64,000 nucleotides of DNA, from positions 1 to 64,000 of the forward strand of contig CAIJXT010000030.1 in assembly GCA_903824665.1 (NCBI GenBank), written 5' to 3'. Within the stretch, counting starts at the first letter, position 1. Each line of letters begins with the position of its first letter. Below, one piece after another: positions 45,468 through 52,261 of this stretch. This DNA is from an uncultured Bacteroidota bacterium. GTDB taxonomy: Bacteria; Bacteroidota; Bacteroidia; Chitinophagales; Chitinophagaceae. A program made the position numbers and the translations under genes. The notes under the pieces are model-generated. The model saw only the letters and a list, made by a program, of their open reading frames with translations. It was not told the DNA's origin and ran no database searches.

Positions 45468-45785
45468 TTATTCTGCCGCTGCATCTTTGTGCTCCGCCAG
45501 TTCGTGCTCAGATTCCTTCACGGCCTGCACAAACTCTTTCGCAGGCTTGAATGCAGGAATGAAATGCTCAGGAATATCCACCGCTACATTCTTCTTGATG
45601 TTGCGCCCTACTTTCGCCGCACGCTTCTTCAGAATGAAACTCCCAAATCCGCGAACATACACTGGTTCACCCTCTACTAGTGATGTCTTAACCTCTTTAA
45701 AAAATGCCTCAAGCGCAACGAGGATATCTACTTTTGGTATACCTGTTTTCTCGGCTATGCTGCCTACGATGTCTGCTTTTCTCAT
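45468..45785 (-). CDS. HU/IHF-family DNA-binding protein
   Basis: A 105-residue histone-like protein. The helical part is MRKADIVGSIAEKTGIPKVD and LEAFFKEVKTSLVEG. The beta arm has the consensus VYVRGFGSFILKKRAAKVGRN. A 15-residue acidic tail (SEHELAEHKDAAAE) extends past the normal end of about 90 residues. HU proteins bend and coat DNA. The start is ATG 45785. A consensus promoter lies about 217 nt upstream in a structured intergenic region. Confidence 0.93.
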   Translation of the reverse strand: MRKADIVGSIAEKTGIPKVDILVALEAFFKEVKTSLVEGEPVYVRGFGSFILKKRAAKVGRNIKKNVAVDIPEHFIPAFKPAKEFVQAVKESEHELAEHKDAAAE

Positions 45786-46002
45786 AATTAGTTGAGTTGT
45801 TTTGAATGTTGGTTATGAAATCGGGTTGCACGATTCGTGATGAACTACTTAGTTGATAGCCAATTATCAGACCATTTTTCTTGTCGTTATATGTTTTTCA
45901 GACTTATTTCCCATACTACAGCTACAATGTTGCATTGCAGTTCAATGTAAACAGTTGAAATAAAGCGAAATAAAAATAGTGATAAAATAACTATGAATTG
46001 CG

Positions 46003-46032
46003 CAAAATTAACTTTTTTACCCTTTCCAGCAA
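46003..46032 (-). promoter_or_regulatory. Consensus Bacteroidota promoter (TTG-N19-TAATTTTG) facing HU
   Basis: Exact -33 TTG, 19-nt spacer and exact -7 TAATTTTG on the minus strand. It would give HU a leader of about 210 nt, or drive a small RNA between 45990 and 45786. Confidence 0.65.
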
Positions 46033-46058
46033 AACTAAATTGTTGATTATCAATGACT

Positions 46059-46089
46059 TTGGGGAAAATGTTGGGGAATATTATCCACA
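46059..46089. promoter_or_regulatory. TTGGGGAA direct repeats and a DnaA-box-like site
   Basis: TTGGGGAA occurs at 46059 and 46071, followed by TTATCCACA (exact DnaA box consensus) at 46081. On the minus strand the repeats read TTCCCCAA, which is two mismatches from a DnaA box. A DnaA-bound control or origin-like element is possible. Confidence 0.35.
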
Positions 46090-46108
46090 AAATATACGTT
46101 CACCTGCA

Positions 46109-47632
46109 TCACAGGGTTTTAAAGCGCACATCTGCCGAATAGGGCATGACAGTTACCTGATATCGTCTGCTGTTGAGTGGTTGCAGCGTATTGATATTGT
46201 ATACCGAATACCAACCCGCCCGGCCACCACAGGCAGTCGCGTGATGAGGGGCAGGTCCTGCAGGATTACTATTGGTGCTCGCGACGTAAAGCCGTGTATT
46301 GCGGTCGTCTACCGTCAGTCCATGTGGCTGATAGAAATCGCCATACAGCACCTGTACTACCTGGTAGATGTTGTAGTCAATAACATAAACAGACCCCTTG
46401 CGGCCCGGCAGCGGATTGGCCACGTCTTCCATGCAGGTTACAAACAGGTATGGTTTCGTACGCGACATCGCCATTTCCTGTGGCAGTGTACCTACAGGTA
46501 TTACCCCAAGCACTGCGTCAGAATGGGCATCCAGCACACGCACTTCATTCGTTCCTTCGCAGGTTACAAAGTACTTGCTGAAATCCGGTGTCATCAGTAT
46601 TTCATGCGGGTTGGGCGATGTCTTATCTCCGTTATTGGTCGTCGTCGGCGGATTGCTGTTGACACTGATTTTTTTGTAGTGTGGTATCTTGTGTGCATAC
46701 CGGTACACCACGTTGCCATACTGGGAGGTGATAAAGCAGGTATCAAAACCCGCATTGCTCGTAATGCCATGCGGATACACAAATGCACCCGCCCCACTAC
46801 CGGTAAGCCAGGGTTGCAGTACCATATTGGTCGTGTTGGCATATACGATCCGGCCATTGCTGGTCCAGTCTGTCGATGCCAGCGCCGTGTCACCGGGAGC
46901 TATATACAATATATTCCACGAGCCCGTACCCAGCGTTACCGTGCCTACCACTTTATCTGTTTTGGTATCAATTTTTTGTATCGCTGTGCCATTCAGAAAA
47001 CTTACATACACATACATGCCGTCTGCAGATACTTTCAGACAATGTGGGCTCTCAATGTTGCCGTTATTCACTCCAACAGGGATGTATCGCATCACCAGAT
47101 TTGTAGTAGCATCGATAACAGCCACAAGGTCGCATCCCTGTTGGCTCAGGTATATTTTCTGGCGGGTTGCAGCACCCTCAACAAATGGTATCTTGCCATC
47201 CTTATCTGGTGCCCCGTTAGTGATCCATTCTTTTAGCGTGGCATATTCATTGGCCGAAAGATGGTTCGGGTTCTTCCCGGTAGCATCATAGGGCATTGTG
47301 GGCGTTGCAACAGTACCCTTTGATGGATCAGTATTAACGAAGTACAACAATGGGCTGAATTCCGGGCTATAAGGTACAACCGATGCACCACTGCCGCCAC
47401 CATCAAACAGGTGCTCCCAGCTATCCAGCAGCAGTCCGGCACTGTTCTGATAACTTGTAGCGTTATGGCATCCTGCGGTGGCGCATTTTTCAACCAAAAT
47501 CTTCCCTACCACATCCGGAAAACGACCATAGTCGGGAGTAGCGACTGGCGGCGACGGTTTTGGTTTGCAGGCAGCGAAAAGAATAGCGGCAAACAACATC
47601 GCGGAAGCGGCCAAAACAATGATACTACGCAT
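46109..47632 (-). CDS. Cytochrome c domain fused to a YncE-like beta-propeller, lipoprotein
   Basis: The 507-residue protein starts with a lipoprotein signal (ASAMLFAAILFAAC, Cys at about residue 22). A cytochrome-like domain (30-145) has the haem motif CATAGCH (CX4CH) and a possible axial Met in ATPTMPYDATG, then EYATLKEWITNGAP. The remaining 350 residues are a YVTN/YncE-type beta-propeller with blades such as KLYVAST-like NTRLYVASTNSNP, VSADGMYVYVSFLNGTAIQKI and VRVLDAHSDAVLGVIPVGTL. It probably sits on the outer membrane or periplasm and may take part in electron transfer or binding. The exact reaction is unknown. Confidence 0.8.
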   Translation of the reverse strand: MRSIIVLAASAMLFAAILFAACKPKPSPPVATPDYGRFPDVVGKILVEKCATAGCHNATSYQNSAGLLLDSWEHLFDGGGSGASVVPYSPEFSPLLYFVNTDPSKGTVATPTMPYDATGKNPNHLSANEYATLKEWITNGAPDKDGKIPFVEGAATRQKIYLSQQGCDLVAVIDATTNLVMRYIPVGVNNGNIESPHCLKVSADGMYVYVSFLNGTAIQKIDTKTDKVVGTVTLGTGSWNILYIAPGDTALASTDWTSNGRIVYANTTNMVLQPWLTGSGAGAFVYPHGITSNAGFDTCFITSQYGNVVYRYAHKIPHYKKISVNSNPPTTTNNGDKTSPNPHEILMTPDFSKYFVTCEGTNEVRVLDAHSDAVLGVIPVGTLPQEMAMSRTKPYLFVTCMEDVANPLPGRKGSVYVIDYNIYQVVQVLYGDFYQPHGLTVDDRNTRLYVASTNSNPAGPAPHHATACGGRAGWYSVYNINTLQPLNSRRYQVTVMPYSADVRFKTL

Positions 47633-47772
47633 ATAGAGAGTTTTTCGGGCATACTAAAGTTACGAAAAATGCAGGCGCTACGCAAATGAACATCCTCCTA
47701 TAAGAAGGGAAGTAACGCAAAGCCAGTATCAATGGTATCGGCCATTCTTAAATGCGGTCACAGCAGTGCACG

Positions 47773-49053
47773 CTAAGACTCCGCCTTGCGCGAAATAATG
47801 AGCTTATCTATTCGCAGGCCATCCATGTCCACAATTTCAATCTCAAAATCATTCCAGTCCAGCTTTTCGCCCACATGCGGTATTCTTCCTACTTTATCCA
47901 GTATCATTCCGGCAATGGTATTGTAGTCGCCGTCATTGTCTTCATACGACAGGTCAAAATAATTCAGCAATTCGAAGTAGGGGTACTGTGCATCCGCAAG
48001 CCAGCTGTTTTCGCTTCTGGCTATGATCTTGTATTCCGTGTTGTTATACTCCGACACATCACCCACCAATGCATCCAGCACATCATCCATTGTAATTATA
48101 CCCTGCACCGATCCGTATTCATCAACTATCACAGCCATGTGAAACCGTGCCTCCCTGAATTTTTCCAGCACATGGTATGCCGCTGTATTATCGTGCACTA
48201 TCAGTGGCTTGGCAACATAGTCACTCAGCCTGAACAGCTCTGGTGCAACATTGGCAGAGAATAACTCCTTGATGTTCACGATACCGGTCAGCTTATCCAG
48301 TGCACCATTTCCTACCGGGTAGATCGAGTGTAACTCCTCTTTGGTTGTTTTATGCACGTCGTCCAGCGTTGCGTCTATATCCAGCCATTTAATGTCGGTA
48401 CGGTGAGTCATTAGTTCGGTTACCTTACGGTCGCCCAGCGCAAAGACCCGCTCTACTATATTGTGTTCTATCTCCTGTATTTCACCGCCCTCGGCACTAT
48501 GTTGTACAATGGCTTTTATTTCCTCTTCAGATACACGGCCCTCCAGACTTTCCTTTATCCCGAACGCTTTCAGAAACAGGTCATTTGTGCTCGTTAGCAG
48601 ATATATAAATGGTGCCGCTATCCGGGACAGCAGATTCATTGGCCGCGCTACAAACGAAGCTATCGTTTCGGGATACAGCATTCCAATTCTTTTCGGGATC
48701 AGCTCACCAAATACAATGGAAAAGAAGGTGACAATAAGGACAATGATAAACAATGCAATTGTATCGGAATAGGGTGCCAATGGTGCCACTTTCGATATGT
48801 TTGTTGCAAGGCGCGCCGCTATTTCGTCTCCACTGAAAATACCGGTCAGTATAGATATCAGCGTTATCCCCAATTGTACTGTAGACAGGAATTTGCCGGG
48901 GTTTCCGGCCAGTTCCATAGCTATCTTCGCATTTTGGTTGCCTCTTTTTGCAGCATTTTCAAGCTTGAATTTTCTTGATGATATCAGTGCTACCTCACTC
49001 ATCGAAAAAATACCGTTGAGTAGGATCAGTATGACAATAATAATTATTTCCAT
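47773..49053 (-). CDS. CNNM/CorC-family membrane protein with CBS domains (hemolysin-like)
   Basis: The 426-residue protein has a DUF21 (CNNM) membrane domain with about four TM segments (1-165; STVQLGITLISILTGIFSG, FGELIPKRIG). A CBS pair follows (200-335; VTELMTHRTDIKWLDID and FHMAVIVDEYGSVQGIITMDD). The CorC/HlyC C-terminal domain is at about 345-425 (DYNTIAGMILDKVGRIPHVGEKL). The family includes magnesium or divalent-cation efflux proteins and GldE of gliding bacteria. I cannot tell these apart here. A -7 box (TACCTTTG) lies 106 nt upstream. Confidence 0.87.
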   Translation of the reverse strand: MEIIIIVILILLNGIFSMSEVALISSRKFKLENAAKRGNQNAKIAMELAGNPGKFLSTVQLGITLISILTGIFSGDEIAARLATNISKVAPLAPYSDTIALFIIVLIVTFFSIVFGELIPKRIGMLYPETIASFVARPMNLLSRIAAPFIYLLTSTNDLFLKAFGIKESLEGRVSEEEIKAIVQHSAEGGEIQEIEHNIVERVFALGDRKVTELMTHRTDIKWLDIDATLDDVHKTTKEELHSIYPVGNGALDKLTGIVNIKELFSANVAPELFRLSDYVAKPLIVHDNTAAYHVLEKFREARFHMAVIVDEYGSVQGIITMDDVLDALVGDVSEYNNTEYKIIARSENSWLADAQYPYFELLNYFDLSYEDNDGDYNTIAGMILDKVGRIPHVGEKLDWNDFEIEIVDMDGLRIDKLIISRKAES

Positions 49054-49159
49054 TTTCGGATTTACTTTGACAATGCTGCCCGGCTCATCGGTTATCCCAT
49101 TGTTGCAGACTGGCTAACGTAGCCGAACAGACCCCTGAGAGGCGTCTGCTGGTTCATTT

Positions 49160-49167
49160 CAAAGGTA
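49160..49167 (-). promoter_or_regulatory. Bacteroidota -7 box (TACCTTTG) for the CNNM/CorC gene
   Basis: Exact TAnnTTTG match on the minus strand, 106 nt before the ATG at 49053. Confidence 0.4.
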
Positions 49168-49229
49168 AGGCAATCAGCAGTTAAATACTCAGACTTCATA
49201 TTTTCCGGTCTTAACAGGCACATCGGTAT

Positions 49230-49237
49230 TAAATTTG
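49230..49237 (+). promoter_or_regulatory. Bacteroidota -7 box (TAAATTTG) for the 116-residue gene
   Basis: Exact TAnnTTTG match 18 nt upstream of the ATG at 49256. It supports that start over an earlier in-frame codon at 49235, which lies inside the box. Confidence 0.5.
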
Positions 49238-49255
49238 CAGCAAAATCGTTTTACA

Positions 49256-49606
49256 ATGGCATTTGTGTATCACGACCCGAATTCTGTTATTCACCCTGCA
49301 CAATTCGTCATCAGCAAAGAGGTTTTGTTCGATGGTGGTGCAGAGGGCTTTTCGCTTGCCGCAATCAGTTGGGAGGGCACAGCACATATCGGCATCCGCT
49401 GGAATGTCGCTGCCAAAGAAAAGTCGGACCCCCTGAAACAGGACGGATCAGTGTTGTGCCACGGCGCTCCCGCGCTCCGCGGTATTCCTTCTTGGTTTAT
49501 TTTACCCATAGAGTTGTTCAATCCAGCACTATTCGATGCCAAAAGTCAACATTTTCTGGAGTGCGCTGCCCAATGGCTGACAGCCACACAGATCACCGGA
49601 AAGTGA
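49256..49606 (+). CDS. Small cytoplasmic protein of unknown function
   Basis: A 116-residue protein (MAFVYHDPNSVIHPAQFVIS ... AQWLTATQITGK) with no signal peptide or TM segment. It has two cysteines (VLCHG, LECAA) and a conserved-looking core GIPSWFILPIELFNP. I do not recognise the family. The presence of a -7 box at the right distance and a non-random amino acid pattern support it as a real gene. It has no operon partner. Confidence 0.55.
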   Translation: MAFVYHDPNSVIHPAQFVISKEVLFDGGAEGFSLAAISWEGTAHIGIRWNVAAKEKSDPLKQDGSVLCHGAPALRGIPSWFILPIELFNPALFDAKSQHFLECAAQWLTATQITGK

Positions 49607-49853
49607 TGTACCGAATTTGCCGATCAGCAGACTGCGCCCCGTTCCGGTAGGGTTGGTCACTACCTGTTATGTCGCTGATTTCTTCGTCATCGTCACTAAA
49701 ACTGAAAATGTGTAATTGGTTATTTGTGTTATGAATATAGTTTATGGCACGATAATTGTATTGGATATTTAACTCTTTATTAACCTTCTAAAATTGTACC
49801 CAATGAAACTTAACCTCCCAAATTTTTTAACCACTCCACAAACCACATCTTTT

Positions 49854-50789
49854 ATGAAAAAACAAATCAGGAACACTATCGTTATCTCCTGTCTGGCAGG
49901 AATCGTCTTCACTGGATGCGGCAAAAAATATGACCCGGGACCTGTTTCGACAAGTACGTATACCGTCGAAAGTTTCTTGTCAGAGATGGCCGTAAAGCCT
50001 AAAAAGGTAAAGTTCAATGCCGCTTCTGGTGCATCTTTTTTTGGCAACAGTGGAACGCACTATGAGTTTCAGCCGTCTTCATTCAGAAATGCTGCAGGTG
50101 TCATCGTTACAGGAGATGTCGATGTTTCCGTCTCTGAATTCCTCAACCGGGCCGATATGCTGTTTTCATCTGTGCTGCCCGTTACAGCCACAGATGCGCT
50201 GGTTTCTGGTGGTGAAATTCTGGTTACTGCTGAGCAGGGAGGAGAGCAATTGAACATGGCTCCCGGCAAATTGTTTACCGCAAAAATGCCTATGAAAGGT
50301 ACTGACGCCAAGAATATGACACTATTTACCGGTGTTATGGACAACGGCAGAGTGGTGTGGCGACCCGCAGATTCCGTTACCGGACCAGGTACGCCAGGTA
50401 TCACAATCGCCGGAGATACTGTTGCGATCATCTCTGATAGGGTTGGCTATTGCAATGCCGACAGATTTATGACCAGCCCCAATTATCAGCAATTCAATAT
50501 CATAATCAACACCGGTGGGCTTGATTATAATGACGATTCCCTTACCATTCTTACACTCTACGACGAATTTGCAGGGGTATGGCCTTGCTACAAAAAACGT
50601 GAACCCGGCAATGTTTACAAGGAAACCCACGTACCCAATATCCCCGTTCATTTTGTGGCATATGTAACCATCAAAGGACGTGTTTATGGCGGCATACTGG
50701 GTGCTACACCGGTTACCGGCAGCAGTTACACAGTTACACTTACGCCTACAACCTCCAAAGCGCTGAAAGCAGAAATCGACAAGATTTAG
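49854..50789 (+). CDS. Lipoprotein of unknown function
   Basis: The 311-residue protein has a lipoprotein signal (KQIRNTIVISCLAGIVFTGC; lipobox FTGC). The mature part is beta-rich with DVDVSVSEFLNRADMLFSS and ISDRVGYCNADRF. A ZU5- or carboxypeptidase-like fold is conceivable, but I cannot confirm one. I chose the ATG at 49854 because it opens the signal peptide; a Met at 49803 is 17 codons earlier. It stands alone on the plus strand, followed by a hairpin. Confidence 0.65.
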   Translation: MKKQIRNTIVISCLAGIVFTGCGKKYDPGPVSTSTYTVESFLSEMAVKPKKVKFNAASGASFFGNSGTHYEFQPSSFRNAAGVIVTGDVDVSVSEFLNRADMLFSSVLPVTATDALVSGGEILVTAEQGGEQLNMAPGKLFTAKMPMKGTDAKNMTLFTGVMDNGRVVWRPADSVTGPGTPGITIAGDTVAIISDRVGYCNADRFMTSPNYQQFNIIINTGGLDYNDDSLTILTLYDEFAGVWPCYKKREPGNVYKETHVPNIPVHFVAYVTIKGRVYGGILGATPVTGSSYTVTLTPTTSKALKAEIDKI

Positions 50790-50818
50790 TTTTCTTCTAA
50801 CTTGGCCGATGCCGAACT

Positions 50819-50860
50819 ATCCGCAGATCTGCCGAAGGGCAGGGCTGCGGATATTCTTCA
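50819..50860 (+). terminator. Two-part hairpin downstream of the 311-residue lipoprotein gene
   Basis: ATCCGCAG pairs with CTGCGGAT, and inside them CTGCC pairs with GGCAG around a 4-nt loop. The tail is T-rich but broken. It lies 30 nt after the stop at 50789. Confidence 0.55.
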
Positions 50861-50932
50861 TTTTAAGAAACATTTATAGGTACATATAATGTTTATACAC
50901 GGTGCAGATTAGGCTGAACAAAGGACTTTTTA

Positions 50933-50940
50933 TATATTTG
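50933..50940 (+). promoter_or_regulatory. Bacteroidota -7 box (TATATTTG) for bamD
   Basis: Exact TAnnTTTG match nine bases before the ATG at 50950. It lies downstream of the first in-frame codon of the longer frame (50902), so 50950 is the better start. Confidence 0.55.
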
Positions 50941-50949
50941 CCCCCCGGT

Positions 50950-51765
50950 ATGAAAATTCGTCTGCTAAATTTATTGTATTTGTTTGTGGTTTGTGTAAGC
51001 CTTTTCTCCTGCCACGGATTCGAAAAAATCCGTAAAAGCAGCGATGTGAACTTTAAGCTTACTAAGGCAAACGAATATTACCAGAAAAAAGACTACCAGC
51101 ATGCCAATATGCTGTACAAAGAGTTGATGCCCATCATGAAGAGCACACGCAATTATGAAGCGCTCTTTTACAAATACTCCTATACATTTTATTACCTCAA
51201 AGACTATGTAGAGGCATCTTATTATTTTAAGAATTTCGCCGAATATTTCCCTACAAGCAAGGATGCAGAAGAGTGTGAATTCATGAGTGCTGTTTGTTTG
51301 TTCAAATACGCACCCAAGTACACCCTCGACCAGTCCAATACAATGAAATCACTTGAAGCGCTCAAGTCGTTCAATGTAAAATACCCCGATTCAAAGCGGG
51401 TGGCAGAAGCCAACAAATACATCGACGAATCTAAAGAAAAACTTGAGCTCAAACAGGCCGATGCAGCCAAACTTTACTACAACATCAGTCAGTACAAAGC
51501 CGCTACCGTTACATACAAAAGTATCATGCGCAACTACCCTGATACCAGGAAGGCTGACGAATACCTGTACATGATTATGAAGGCCAATGTCAAGTACGCA
51601 AAAGCAAGTGTACCGGGCAAGCAGGAAGAGCGCTATGCCAGCGCACTCAGTGCCTACCGCGAATTAAAAGATACCTATCCGCAATCGGCATACCTGCCTG
51701 ATGCAGAGAAATTATACGCAGAAACAGATAACAATTTAAAAAAAATACGAAATGAGCACAAATAG
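50950..51765 (+). CDS. bamD: Outer membrane protein assembly factor BamD
   Basis: The 271-residue lipoprotein has the signal NLLYLFVVCVSLFSC (lipobox LFSC) and five TPR-like helical repeats, including NEYYQKKDYQHANMLYKELM, YYFKNFAEYFPTSKDAEECE and YKAATVTYKSIMRNYPDTRKADEYL in pieces. BamD is the essential TPR lipoprotein of the BAM complex that inserts outer membrane barrels. The downstream omega-like gene overlaps its 3' end by 14 nt, the standard Bacteroidota pairing. Confidence 0.9.
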   Translation: MKIRLLNLLYLFVVCVSLFSCHGFEKIRKSSDVNFKLTKANEYYQKKDYQHANMLYKELMPIMKSTRNYEALFYKYSYTFYYLKDYVEASYYFKNFAEYFPTSKDAEECEFMSAVCLFKYAPKYTLDQSNTMKSLEALKSFNVKYPDSKRVAEANKYIDESKEKLELKQADAAKLYYNISQYKAATVTYKSIMRNYPDTRKADEYLYMIMKANVKYAKASVPGKQEERYASALSAYRELKDTYPQSAYLPDAEKLYAETDNNLKKIRNEHK

Positions 51766-52072
51766 AAAATCACTTACCTCGGTTAATCCGCTTGTCGAAA
51801 CCCGCGACGTTATCGCGCTGAAGGAAAAAACAGGCAACCTGTACGAATCAATCGCAGTAATATCGCGCCGCGCTAATCAGGTATCGGTAAACATGAAGGA
51901 AGAGTTGCATCGCAAACTCGACGAATTTACCGTCCATGGCGATAACCTCGAAGAAGTGCATGAAAACAAAGAGCAGATCGAGATCTCACGCATATACGAG
52001 CGTATGGCAAATGCGCCGCTTCAGGCTATTACTGAGTTCAACGAAGACCAGACTTATTACAGGAAGAAGTAA
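51752..52072 (+). CDS. RNA polymerase omega-like subunit (RpoZ/Rpb6 family)
   Basis: The 106-residue protein has the pattern of the Bacteroidota omega subunit: ETRDVIALKEKTGNLYESIA, VISRRANQVSVNMKEEL, and a charged helix ending EIERISRIYE-like QIEISRIYERMANAP. Omega helps assemble and stabilise RNA polymerase. Its start overlaps bamD by 14 nt in another frame, so translation is likely coupled. A terminator follows. Confidence 0.87.
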   Translation: MSTNRKSLTSVNPLVETRDVIALKEKTGNLYESIAVISRRANQVSVNMKEELHRKLDEFTVHGDNLEEVHENKEQIEISRIYERMANAPLQAITEFNEDQTYYRKK

Positions 52073-52097
52073 TTTCCTCCTCTTTTTATTTGAAATG

Positions 52098-52136
52098 GAA
52101 GCTGCTTCTCTTTGAGGCTGCTTCTATTTCTTTTTT
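52098..52136 (+). terminator. Terminator of the bamD-omega operon
   Basis: GAAGCTGC pairs with GCTGCTTC (one mismatch) around an 11-nt loop and is followed by a T-rich run ending in six Ts. Confidence 0.7.
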
Positions 52137-52261
52137 ATACAGGCCTCACTCACCATTGTCACACTTTCCGTTTGTGCACATACATGCTCGCCAATTACTA
52201 CACAGCCAAGTCCTTCTCCGGGGTTTTTTGCGTGGTCTATTTAGCGTAATTTGCACCTAAG

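Larger units (their letters stand above)
45786..46108. other. Longest intergenic region (323 nt), upstream of HU
   Basis: No gene of convincing length is found on either strand; a 67-codon minus frame at 45887-46090 spans the promoter and looks like chance. The region holds a complete consensus promoter facing HU, an 11-nt palindrome TTGATTATCAA at 46043-46053, two copies of TTGGGGAA 12 nt apart (46059, 46071) and a perfect DnaA-box-like TTATCCACA at 46081-46089. The rest is AT-rich. Confidence 0.6.

Noticed and set aside
45887..46090. 67-codon minus-strand frame upstream of HU
   Set aside because: It runs across the perfect promoter and the DnaA-like box, and its start lies upstream of that promoter.
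45998..47236. 412-codon plus-strand frame opposite the cytochrome-propeller gene
   Set aside because: The minus strand encodes a protein with clear lipobox, haem motif and propeller blades; the plus frame has no recognisable domain.
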